11,008 nt of DNA, taken from Deltaproteobacteria bacterium (GTDB taxonomy: Bacteria > Myxococcota > XYA12-FULL-58-9 > JAUUZB01). The stretch lies in contig JAUUZB010000045.1 of NCBI GenBank assembly GCA_030590185.1, forward strand, positions 1 through 11,008. The letters are read 5' to 3'. Shown one piece after another: positions 1 through 8,338 of this stretch. Every line of letters begins with the position of its first letter. Positions within the stretch are counted from its first letter, which is position 1. The notes beneath the pieces are model-generated. The model did not search any database. It had not been told where the DNA came from and was given only the letters and a program-made list of their open reading frames with translations. Both the position numbers and the translations under genes were made by a program.

Positions 1-2960
1 AGGCGCTGGCGGTGGACCTGACCCTCGACGCCAGCAATCTCAGCACCGCCGCGGTCGATCGAGCGGTGCTGGTGCCCAAGCCGGACGAGGCTTGCACCTG
101 GGTGTTGGATGAGGAGATCGAGGTATTGGAGGGCACCTACGATCTGATCGTCCGTTTTGAGCTCGCCGCGCCGCCGAGTGATTGCGTGGCCGAGGCGGTG
201 CTGGTCGGGGCCTTTGTCCGCGCCGATCTCGAGTTTCCGTGGACCGCCGACTTCGAGGGTCTAACCGACGAGGACTTCCTCTCCCGGGTGGGGGACGAGT
301 CGGGCTTCCCGGACCTGGACCTGAGCTTTGACAACGACGGGGACGATCTCGACAACCTGTTGGAGGCGGCGAGCGGCACCAGCCCCTGCACCTTCACCGA
401 GCCCCGCAGCCTGAGCATCGACGTGCCGGCCGTCGCCACCGAGGGGGTGCCGGTGGCGATCCTAGTCACGACCGACGCGGAGAACCTGCCGGCCAGCGCG
501 GTATTCGAGCTGACCCTCACCCACCTCAACGACATCTCCACCCGCGCCGAGTACGAGACCACCGTCATCGAGCTGCGCAGCCCGGGCGGCCCCGCGGACG
601 TGACCCCGAGTCGGATCGATCGGCCCGAGCGCGAGCGCTGGACGCTCAGCGGCGGCGCGGCGGTGGACGGCGTGTGGACCGTTACCTTCCTTCCCGACGA
701 GCCGTTCGTGGTGCCTGATTTCGCCGTGGGCCGGCCTCTGGAGATCGCGGCGTCGGTACAGGATGGCTTTGGCGAAATCCTGGCGTCGAGCTCCGCGGTG
801 CTCGACGTCACCGATGTGCCTGATCCGGCGGGCCTGTTGTTCGAGGTAGGGGACCGAAACGAGCTGCTGGCGGTAGTGCCATTTGCGGAGGTGCCGCCAA
901 AGAAGTTTCACCCCACCTCAGGCGTCGGCAGCTGGCCGGACGGTTTTGAGGGTCCCACCGAGTGGGTGTTTCGCGTCGTGGATGACGACCTGACGCAATC
1001 CGCGGCCGACGATCCGAGCACCTGGGTGCCGGTCCTGCCGCTCAACTCCCTCGGGGTGACGGTCGACCCGGGGGACAGCGGTTGGGTATTGGGTTGGTCG
1101 CCGACGAACGGCGACGCGGTCGATGAGCCGCCTGACCTCTACCGGGTGATTCTCACCATCGAGGGCGCGCCGGCGGCGGACGATACAGCTGAGGTCCTGT
1201 TGGACATCTTTCCGCCCTGGAACGATCGGCCCTGGTATCAACCTCCGATGGCGGGCCAGCGTGCCCTGCCGGATGAGCCCTTCACCGAGCACACCATGGA
1301 GTTCTGGGTGACGGATCCGGACCAGATACCATCGCCACCGACCTGCGCGGTGGTGGTGGCGCCTGGCCCTGACACCAATTGTACCAACCCGTTCGTCGAC
1401 ATCATCTGCGAACCGGTGGGCACGCGGGACGGGGCGGTCTGGACCTTCGCGATTGCGTACCTTCCCACTGCTGACTATTTCGGCGACTGCGGGTCGACCC
1501 CGCAGTTTGAGGCCACCGTCATCCTAGAGGACTGGGCGCCGGATGGCGCGCCCAACGGACGGCACGTGGTGGAGTACTGGTGCGACGAGGAAGATCGAAA
1601 CGAATGGGCGCAGTGTCCCGACACAGACCAGGAACCCTCCTTCAGCCTGCGCACCCTGTCGATGGTGATCCCCAACAACGTGGTCGGCATGCCGGCCTCG
1701 GCGACCAATCCCACCGTCGGGTCTGCGGTCTTGATCAACGGGACAGCCGGGGTGGGCGCCGTTGAGATCACGAGCGCCATCGGTGATCCCACCCCGGTTG
1801 CCACATCCGCCGTCTACCTGCTGGATCTGGATCCGATCGACATGGCGCCGCGGGTGGCCTACCAGTTCGACCCGACCGTGCTGTGCGAGCTCCATGGCAA
1901 CGACGATCGCATCGGCGTGGTGGACGAGATCAACGGCCGCTTCCTTCTCGCTGGACGCCGCCAGAGCCCACCCGCCGAGTGTTGGGAAGGGGACCGGACC
2001 TTCGTGCTCGTCGAGCTTCCACTCGATCCGGTCGATCCCACGAGCCCGACCCTCACCAGCTTCGCGCCGCAGGACCTCTGCGATGGTACCTGGCAGCCCG
2101 ACTACGTGGCCGATTCCCAGGGAAACTTCTGGTTGCCGTGCAACTCGGACGGCGGCTTGGCGCGCATCGACGCGGGCGGTAGCGTCCTGCGGGAGCCGGT
2201 GCCGGAGTACGACAACAATGGTTTCCCCAGCTACATGGCCGAGATCATCGCAGACGCCGCCGGCAACGAGTGGCTGGTGTGGCCCGATAACGACGGCGTG
2301 CTGTTGGTCGCGTTGAGTACGTTTGATGGCAACTCGGCCGCCTCCCCGAACACCGTGCGAGTCGGCACCTCGGCTATCGGTCAGAGCCGGATGGTCGACG
2401 CGGTGGCTGATCGCGCCCGCCACGGCTACGCTTTTCTGATTCGCACCCTCTCCCCCTACGACGTCTACCTGTATCGCATCGAGGTCGGGGCGAGCCCGCA
2501 ACTGGATGGTCCCCTCGACGTCGGCTTCACCGACAACAACAGTTGGAGCACCTTGAGCCTGCGAGTCCCGGGCAGTGAGCCGGCGAACGCCGTGGACGTG
2601 GTGGTCACCCCGCCGAGCAGCTCCAACCCGCTCAAATACGTTGACCTCGACAACTGGATCATCGTCGGGGAGCGCAGCGGTTGGCACACCGGCCTCGGGC
2701 CGGGGCTCCTCCCGAGCCCGGACAAGCGGATCTTCATCGGCCCAACCTCAGCGGCCCCCAGTAACTCCTTCAACGGCATATTTGTATTCCCCTGGGACCC
2801 GGCGGCGGCGGTTGATTTCATCAACATGGGATCGTTGCCCACCGGCGGTGAGAACATGAGAATCAGTGTGTCCTCGAGCGGTTTCATGGTCGCCAACGCG
2901 TCGGGTGATGCGATTGAGATCTACTACTTCATCGAAGCCAGGCAGGGTCTCGATGACTAG
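1..2960 (+). CDS. Large surface protein, 5'-truncated by the window: DNDGD motif, Ig/cadherin-like repeats, propeller-like C-terminal half
   Basis: The reading frame is open to the left edge (codons at 3-11 read Ala-Leu-Ala before a GTG at 12), so the true start and any signal peptide lie outside. The numbering here counts from that GTG (982 residues). Residues 101-118 hold an Asp-rich stretch, DNDGDDLDNLLE, followed by SGTSPC. It resembles the thrombospondin-type-3/EF-hand-like calcium motifs common in myxobacterial lipoproteins. Residues about 130-550 are beta-rich, with Ig- or cadherin-like features: a NDRPW linker, a WVTDPD segment and a PTADYFG segment close to the aromatic-Gly turn of cadherin-like repeats. 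Residues about 555-982 contain blade-like pairs such as DSQGNFWLP and DAAGNEWLV, as in NHL/virginiamycin-lyase-type propellers. No enzyme motif or cell-wall anchor is seen. It overlaps the next gene by 8 bases, which suggests translational coupling. A surface or periplasmic binding role is inferred. The specific function is unknown. Confidence 0.8.
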   Translation, partial: ALAVDLTLDASNLSTAAVDRAVLVPKPDEACTWVLDEEIEVLEGTYDLIVRFELAAPPSDCVAEAVLVGAFVRADLEFPWTADFEGLTDEDFLSRVGDESGFPDLDLSFDNDGDDLDNLLEAASGTSPCTFTEPRSLSIDVPAVATEGVPVAILVTTDAENLPASAVFELTLTHLNDISTRAEYETTVIELRSPGGPADVTPSRIDRPERERWTLSGGAAVDGVWTVTFLPDEPFVVPDFAVGRPLEIAASVQDGFGEILASSSAVLDVTDVPDPAGLLFEVGDRNELLAVVPFAEVPPKKFHPTSGVGSWPDGFEGPTEWVFRVVDDDLTQSAADDPSTWVPVLPLNSLGVTVDPGDSGWVLGWSPTNGDAVDEPPDLYRVILTIEGAPAADDTAEVLLDIFPPWNDRPWYQPPMAGQRALPDEPFTEHTMEFWVTDPDQIPSPPTCAVVVAPGPDTNCTNPFVDIICEPVGTRDGAVWTFAIAYLPTADYFGDCGSTPQFEATVILEDWAPDGAPNGRHVVEYWCDEEDRNEWAQCPDTDQEPSFSLRTLSMVIPNNVVGMPASATNPTVGSAVLINGTAGVGAVEITSAIGDPTPVATSAVYLLDLDPIDMAPRVAYQFDPTVLCELHGNDDRIGVVDEINGRFLLAGRRQSPPAECWEGDRTFVLVELPLDPVDPTSPTLTSFAPQDLCDGTWQPDYVADSQGNFWLPCNSDGGLARIDAGGSVLREPVPEYDNNGFPSYMAEIIADAAGNEWLVWPDNDGVLLVALSTFDGNSAASPNTVRVGTSAIGQSRMVDAVADRARHGYAFLIRTLSPYDVYLYRIEVGASPQLDGPLDVGFTDNNSWSTLSLRVPGSEPANAVDVVVTPPSSSNPLKYVDLDNWIIVGERSGWHTGLGPGLLPSPDKRIFIGPTSAAPSNSFNGIFVFPWDPAAAVDFINMGSLPTGGENMRISVSSSGFMVANASGDAIEIYYFIEARQGLDD

Positions 2961-5823
2961 GCCGCTCGCTCTCCAGCCCGTCATCGCCCTAGCGCTCCTC
3001 TTTGCCTGTGAGCCGACCCTCGTCGAGCTCGCCCTACCGGCAGTCGCGAGCACCTCACCGGCGGGCGGTGCGACCGGGGTGGGGCTCGAACCGCTGATCA
3101 CGATCACCTTCGACGAGGCGATGCGACCCGACCAAGGAGTCGTGCGCCTCACCTCCAACCTAGCCGTATTGCCACACACCTGGGATAACGATCTCTCGCT
3201 GAGCATCGCCCTCACCGAGTCGCTACGGCCAAACCAGACCTACGAGCTCGTGGCGTCGGCCTTTGCCAATCTCGAGGGCATCACCATCGAGTCCCACGCT
3301 TGGGGTTTCTCCACTGGCCGCCCGCCCGATTGTGACGAGGATCGCGAGGCACCCACGGTGTTGAGCCTAACGCCGGCGTTGCCCTGGGATTCGTCGGTGG
3401 CCGAGTTGGAGTTGGTATTCTCAGAGCCGGTGATCGATGTCGGCCCCGATACGGTCGCGGTGAGCGAGCCGGCCCTCCTGGGCGGCGTTTCCGGTTCCGG
3501 CGATCGCTATCGGATCGCGCTCGCCCATCTAGAGATGGGGGGCGCGTATCAACTCTCCCTCGAGAGCGGCATCACCGACCCGTGCACAAACGAGCTCGAC
3601 CCGATCGATCTCCCCTTCGCGGTGGAGTGTGAAACGGTTCCGCCCCAGGTAGTGAGCGGCCCCTTCTACGGCCACGACCCTACCCATGGTGAGGGTTACC
3701 TGCTGCGGGTCAGCGAGCCGGTCTCGGGCCTCGCTGCGGCGACCCTCACCGCCGCTCCGGGGGCCCCGAATCAGGGTGAGGCCCGTGACCTGAGCTTGAG
3801 CATCACCCAGGTGGCGGCCGATGGCTACCTCGTGACGCCCACGGCGAGCGACTGGCAAACCGACGAGGCGTTCATCCTCGCCCTGCCCGTGACTATCGCC
3901 GACGTTTGCGGCAACACCTTGCCCGGGGCGTTCGACGTGCGCATCGACGTGGTCGACTGTATGCAGGACATCACCGCGCCCGCGCTGACGAGCTCCCACA
4001 TCTATACCCACGACGTTGCCATCCCGGTGCCCTATGCCCTGCGCTTGAGTGAAAATGCCGAAGGGGTGGCAACCGGGGCGAGGATGGTCGGCCTCGCCGG
4101 CAACGTTGGTGCTGACCTCAGCATGACGATCGTAGGGGCTGGTGGTGAATACTCCATCTCCTGGGGCGCGAGCGACTGGCAGCATGCTGACAAGTTCGTC
4201 GTGACCCTCGACGGCATCACCGATGCCTGCGGCAATCGCAGCGAGGCGTTGGCCATCTCCGTGCTCGCGGTCGACGCTTGCGCCGAGGCGGAGCCGCACC
4301 TCGACGTGACGCCGGTCATTGTTCCGGTTTCGGCCCCGAACGTGGTCCTGAGCTTCGATCGGCCGGTAGCCGGGCTGGACGTCGGGAGCGTGACCCTGGT
4401 GCCGGTGATCGGCACCGGGACCATCGAGTTGATCGAGCCGCTCACGTCCGATGCGGTGTTGGTGCGTCTGGCCAACATCCAACCGGGCGACCAGGTCCAG
4501 GTGGAGGTCGACGCGGCGGCGGTCTCAAACCCCGTCTGCGGTGTGCCGATGGCCGGGGCGTCGACCCTGACGGTGGACATCTTTGCCCAGGGGACCGGTC
4601 TCACCTGTGACTCCCCCTATTGGCTCGATAGCTACGTGGCGGGTCCCCAACAGGCGCTCGGGAGTTTCAACGGCTTCTATGACAACGCCGACTTCTACGC
4701 CTGCAGCCCAGCCACCGACACCAGCGTGATGAGCTTCGCCTACCACAACCTCTCCGCCACGTCGGTCACGGCATTCATGGTCGATGTCACCCTCATTACC
4801 TACCAGGGCGGAGTGACCCTCCTGCAGACCTCGAACGCCAACGTTTGCCCCGGCTCGCCGGTCTCCAGCCTGGGTTGCGACGATAATGAGCCGCAGTTTT
4901 CCCTGCTCTACAACGTGCCGGGGGTGCCCCTTGGTGCTCCGCTCTTCGGCCTCCTCTATGGGAGGAACTCTTCCTTTGCGGTGGATCCGATATTTTCCTT
5001 CGAAGCCGGCCCATTTGGCGAGGACTGCAACAGCGCTCGTCCCCTCGAGGTTCCGGGTGCGACCATCATCTCCTTCATCGAGGGCGGCTCCCGGGATCTG
5101 CTCAGCCCGAGCCTAGCGGCCTGCGAACCGGGCTTCGCCGGCATCGCCGATTCGGTCTTCAGCGTCGAGCTCACCGGGACCAACAACCGAGTCACTATCG
5201 AGCTGCAGACCGGTGGCGACGTGGTGGCGGTATTGCTCGAAGATTGTTCGGAGGGCTCACGGGTCCGCGGCTGTGCGGTGGAACCGGTCTTCGACCCGCT
5301 GATTCTCGAGGCGCGCGGGCTGGAGCCCGGGCGGACCTATTATGTCGTGATCGGTGACACCAGCGCCGGCGACTGGCCTCCGGCCCTGCCCCTCACGATC
5401 ACCGTCACCGAGGGCGAAGACCTCATGCTCGCCTTCAACGGCGACGGCGTGGCCGAGCTAACCGACGCCACCGGGACCTCGACCCTCGAGCTGCCCCTGC
5501 ACTCGGAATACGACAACGATGAGAACGCGGCACCCGGCGACCTCTCCTATCGCCGTATCCACATCCCGGGCGCCACCCGCTTGCTGCTCACCGGGCGCTA
5601 CTCAGTGGAGGACCCCTCGGATGTGTTCGAGGTCTGGCGGGGACCCAACAAGGCCGAGCGAGTGTTCACCAGCGATGGACTTGGCGACGAGGGGACATTT
5701 GTGGTGGAGGTCGGGTCGGATACGGCGGAGATCGGGGTCGCCTCCGACTGGTTGATCAGCGCGGTCGATTCGCCCTTTTACGACGGCTACGACCTCGAGC
5801 TGCTCAGCTACGCGACGGACTGA
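2953..5823 (+). CDS. Lipoprotein with Big_5-type Ig domain, repeated Ig-like domains, PPC-like modules and a CUB-like C-terminus
   Basis: The start is taken as the ATG at 2953, not the upstream in-frame ATG at 2866. It gives a clean lipoprotein signal (MTRPLALQPVIALALLFAC, lipobox LFAC, Cys19), sits inside the stop of the preceding gene (ATGACTAG) and follows a weak AGGCAGGG ribosome site. The product is 956 aa. Residues 31-122 match the SbsA/Big_5 Ig-like pattern (TSPAGGATGV, ITFDEAM, WGFSTG). Four further Ig-like units follow to about residue 547. Three of them have the same terminal signature at residues 207-213 (ITDPCTN), 316-321 (ADVCGN) and 423-428 (TDACGN), a period of about 107 residues. 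Two PPC-like beta modules start near the cysteines at 552 and 692. The last 130 residues (from about 826) resemble a CUB domain: FEVW, then EGTFVVEV, then YDGYDLEL. A surface-exposed structural or ligand-binding role is inferred. No catalytic motif is seen. Confidence 0.87.
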   Translation: MTRPLALQPVIALALLFACEPTLVELALPAVASTSPAGGATGVGLEPLITITFDEAMRPDQGVVRLTSNLAVLPHTWDNDLSLSIALTESLRPNQTYELVASAFANLEGITIESHAWGFSTGRPPDCDEDREAPTVLSLTPALPWDSSVAELELVFSEPVIDVGPDTVAVSEPALLGGVSGSGDRYRIALAHLEMGGAYQLSLESGITDPCTNELDPIDLPFAVECETVPPQVVSGPFYGHDPTHGEGYLLRVSEPVSGLAAATLTAAPGAPNQGEARDLSLSITQVAADGYLVTPTASDWQTDEAFILALPVTIADVCGNTLPGAFDVRIDVVDCMQDITAPALTSSHIYTHDVAIPVPYALRLSENAEGVATGARMVGLAGNVGADLSMTIVGAGGEYSISWGASDWQHADKFVVTLDGITDACGNRSEALAISVLAVDACAEAEPHLDVTPVIVPVSAPNVVLSFDRPVAGLDVGSVTLVPVIGTGTIELIEPLTSDAVLVRLANIQPGDQVQVEVDAAAVSNPVCGVPMAGASTLTVDIFAQGTGLTCDSPYWLDSYVAGPQQALGSFNGFYDNADFYACSPATDTSVMSFAYHNLSATSVTAFMVDVTLITYQGGVTLLQTSNANVCPGSPVSSLGCDDNEPQFSLLYNVPGVPLGAPLFGLLYGRNSSFAVDPIFSFEAGPFGEDCNSARPLEVPGATIISFIEGGSRDLLSPSLAACEPGFAGIADSVFSVELTGTNNRVTIELQTGGDVVAVLLEDCSEGSRVRGCAVEPVFDPLILEARGLEPGRTYYVVIGDTSAGDWPPALPLTITVTEGEDLMLAFNGDGVAELTDATGTSTLELPLHSEYDNDENAAPGDLSYRRIHIPGATRLLLTGRYSVEDPSDVFEVWRGPNKAERVFTSDGLGDEGTFVVEVGSDTAEIGVASDWLISAVDSPFYDGYDLELLSYATD

Positions 5824-5858
5824 TTGCGCAGTTGGACCCGAAGGGGCGCGACCGTGGT

Positions 5859-5865
5859 AGGGGAG
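5859..5865 (+). promoter_or_regulatory. Ribosome binding site deciding the macroglobulin-like gene start
   Basis: AGGGGAG lies 6 bases before the ATG at 5872. The frame is open further upstream to a TTG directly after the previous stop, but that start has no separate ribosome site and would put about 16 charged residues ahead of the lipoprotein signal. The ATG is therefore preferred. Confidence 0.7.
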
Positions 5866-5871
5866 CTCAGG

Positions 5872-8244
5872 ATGTTCCGTGGACCCAGGATACTCGGTTG
5901 GCTGGCGATGTTGCTCGCCTGCACCGCGGGTAGCGGCTGCTCCGCCGGTCCCGCGGACGGCTCTTCCGGTTTCCGTCTCGATGGTCATGGACCGGTCGGT
6001 CCGGTCCCGATCGACCGCGTGCCGCTCGACCTGCACTGGCAGCTGAGCTTCTCCGATCCCTTTGACGTCGCCTCGCTGCGTGAGCACGTAGTGATCGAGC
6101 CGTCGCCGGCGTCAGGGTCACTTCTGGTCGAGCCGTGGGGGCCCTCCCGTGCTCGCCTCAGGGCTCGGCTCGCCCCCGGGGTGGCCTACCTCCTGTCGGT
6201 CCGGGATGGCTTTACCGTTCTTGGTGGCCACCGCCCGAGCGAGCCGATCGAGGTTCGGTTCGTAGCCACCGACCTGGCGCCCCGACTCGAGTTGCCCACC
6301 GGGTTGGTCCTGACGCCGAGCCGCGCGCCGCGGGTTCCGCTGACGGTGTCCAACGTGGCCGAGATCGATCTGCGGGTCTGGCGGTTCGAGGCGCCCGAGG
6401 ACTTCGAACGCGCCTTGGCCATGGGCGAGCGGGCCGATTGCGCCGCCCATGGTCTCGACGCATCGGCCGGCGGCGAGGCGCAAGCGGTCCTCTCAACCGA
6501 GCCGCTCAACCGGGTCGCCCACCTCGAGCCATCCCTGGGCGGGGCAGTCGGTCCGTTGTGTGTCGAGCTCTCCGCCAAGGGCCGCGGCGGTCGTGCGGCA
6601 GGAGGTCTGCGCGCCGCGACGTTGGTGCAGAGCACGGACCTGGCGCTCACGGCCAAGCTGTCCCCGGGCCAGGTGCTGGTGTGGGTTACCCGACTCAGTG
6701 ACGCCACCGCGGTGGGCAACGCGGTGGTGACTCTGCGGCGTGACTCGGGTGTGGCGGTGACCGCTGGCCGCCCCGACGCGGACGGCGTCGCACGGCTCAC
6801 CGCGGCCGGGATCGAGTCGAGCGCCGCGGTCCCGGAACCCTTCATCCTCTCAGCGGAGCTCGAGCTCGACAGCGACGCCGACGTCGCGCAGTACGATCGC
6901 GCCTGGCTGCGCCTGATCGACGAGCGGTTGGCCCGGGCCCCGGACCTCGGGGCCCCGGGCGAGGCTGTGGAGTCGGAGCCGCTGCGGGCGGTTTTTTTTA
7001 CGGATCGCGGTCGCTATGGGCCGGGCGAGGTCGTGCACCTCGGGGTGATCCTCGGGCCTGGCCAGGCTGCCGATCCGAAGAGCGTGTCGGTGGTCGTCCT
7101 AGCCCCGGGCGGTCGAGTGCTGCTCGCCGAGGACCGGCGGCTCGATGGGTTCGGCGCCGCTGCGTTCGACCTTCAGCTCGAGCCGAATGCCGTCCCCGGT
7201 CGCTACGAGGTTCGGGTTTCGCAGGGGGAGCGCGTCCTGGTGCGGGAGTTGTGGGTTGTGAGAGCGACTGGGGGACCGATTGTGGCCGCGGCTCCGGCCC
7301 CGGTGCCGGTCCCAGATCCGGATCCGGATCCCTCGACCCCGGCGATCCAACCCATGAACGGCGACCGCGGCTCACCAACGCCGGGGCAGCTCCACCGCGA
7401 ACCGCTCAGCTCGGCGCGCTTTACCCCCCATCGAATCGCCCTGGTCGCGGACCGTTCCTCCTACGCCCCGGGCGACGTGGCTCGGGTGCGGGTAGATACC
7501 TCCCATGGCAAGGCCCGTGGCTTGTTGACCCTCGAGCGCGGCGGGGTGCTCGAGCACAGTACGTTTGTCGTCGCTGGTGAGGCGCCGGTGTTGGAGATCT
7601 CGATCGATGCCGACTCCGCGCCCAATCTCTGGGTCTCGGCCCTGGTGGTTGCTGGCTCCGGATCGCCCTCGACCGACGTCAATGCGATTGGGTTTGAGAT
7701 CGGATACGTCAACCTATCGGTGGACCCCGAGCTCCAGCGTCTGGGTGTGGCCCTCCAGCTGGATCGCATCTCTGCCAACCCGGGCGAGACCGTGACGCTC
7801 TCCCTGTTCCTGAGCGACAGCAACGGCGCCCTTAAGCCCGGGAAGGTGATGTTGATGGTGCGCGGGTCGGGCCGAGGGCAGTCGCCCGCGGCCGTGATCG
7901 ATCCGGTGGCGCAGCTCTACGCCGAGCGTCCCCCTGGGGTGTGGTTGGCCGAGAGTCGACTCGGCCTCAGCTGTGCCAGGCCGGGGCAACGGCCAGCGGG
8001 TGGCGACGACAGCAAGTCGCCGGCAGTCGAGGCGGTCCTGGATCCTGAGATGAAGCTCGACGCAGAGGTGCCCCTGGCGCGCACGGTTCTGTGGCGCCCG
8101 GAGATCCTGGTAGGTGCGCGTGGTCGAGCGGAGGTAGCCCTCGTCGCCCCCGATGCGCCGGCCCAATACCGTATCGTGGCTGTGGCGGTGGACGCGGATG
8201 GTCGTGTTGGTGCGGGTGAGGTTTGGTGGCGGGTGGGGCCGTAG
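5872..8244 (+). CDS. Half-length alpha-2-macroglobulin-like lipoprotein (MG domains, no thioester domain)
   Basis: The product is 790 aa and starts with a lipoprotein signal (MFRGPRILGWLAMLLAC, Cys17; a second Cys at 23 is a less likely site). The order resembles bacterial alpha-2-macroglobulins. An SbsA-like N-terminal domain covers about residues 45-140. MG1-like sequence follows (LTVSNVAEIDLRVWRFE). Next is a domain with LVWVTRLSDATAVGNAVVTL. An MG2-type domain begins FFTDRGRYGPGEVVHL at residues 375-390. A Pro/Asp-rich linker spans about 468-512. An A2M_N_2-like domain has ADRSSYAPGD at 526-535. Another MG-like unit has ANPGETVTL. The start of the A2M core is seen as TVLWRPE at 738-744 and APAQYRIVAVAVDADGRVG. 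It then stops. Full bacterial homologues are about twice this length and continue through a thioester domain (CxEQ), which is absent. Thioester-based protease trapping is therefore not expected, and a structural or accessory role is inferred. It lies 48 bases after its upstream neighbour, probably in the same operon. Confidence 0.85.
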   Translation: MFRGPRILGWLAMLLACTAGSGCSAGPADGSSGFRLDGHGPVGPVPIDRVPLDLHWQLSFSDPFDVASLREHVVIEPSPASGSLLVEPWGPSRARLRARLAPGVAYLLSVRDGFTVLGGHRPSEPIEVRFVATDLAPRLELPTGLVLTPSRAPRVPLTVSNVAEIDLRVWRFEAPEDFERALAMGERADCAAHGLDASAGGEAQAVLSTEPLNRVAHLEPSLGGAVGPLCVELSAKGRGGRAAGGLRAATLVQSTDLALTAKLSPGQVLVWVTRLSDATAVGNAVVTLRRDSGVAVTAGRPDADGVARLTAAGIESSAAVPEPFILSAELELDSDADVAQYDRAWLRLIDERLARAPDLGAPGEAVESEPLRAVFFTDRGRYGPGEVVHLGVILGPGQAADPKSVSVVVLAPGGRVLLAEDRRLDGFGAAAFDLQLEPNAVPGRYEVRVSQGERVLVRELWVVRATGGPIVAAAPAPVPVPDPDPDPSTPAIQPMNGDRGSPTPGQLHREPLSSARFTPHRIALVADRSSYAPGDVARVRVDTSHGKARGLLTLERGGVLEHSTFVVAGEAPVLEISIDADSAPNLWVSALVVAGSGSPSTDVNAIGFEIGYVNLSVDPELQRLGVALQLDRISANPGETVTLSLFLSDSNGALKPGKVMLMVRGSGRGQSPAAVIDPVAQLYAERPPGVWLAESRLGLSCARPGQRPAGGDDSKSPAVEAVLDPEMKLDAEVPLARTVLWRPEILVGARGRAEVALVAPDAPAQYRIVAVAVDADGRVGAGEVWWRVGP
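7314..7331 (+). repeat. Short tandem GATCCG-type repeat in a Pro-Asp linker
   Basis: Three near-perfect copies of the hexamer GATCCG encode an alternating DPDPDP run. It sits in the flexible Pro/Asp-rich linker between the MG2-like and A2M_N_2-like halves of the macroglobulin-like protein. Copy-number change would alter linker length without breaking the frame. Confidence 0.7.
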
Positions 8245-8338
8245 TCGTGAGCCATGAGAGCAAGGAGGCGATCACGGTGTGGACGGTTCTGGAAGGCACC
8301 ACCAACGGAAAGATGATGATCCAGACGCCTACCCAAGC

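Noticed and set aside
1524..2687. A 387-codon minus-strand frame inside the first gene
   Set aside because: It is opposite a clearly beta-rich protein with good codon use, has no recognisable motif, and is a typical GC-rich shadow.
8245..8338. Terminator between the convergent macroglobulin-like and OB-fold lipoprotein genes
   Set aside because: Only a distant AGGCG/CGCCT pair and a short GGTG/CACC pair are present, with no T run. Evidence is too weak to annotate.
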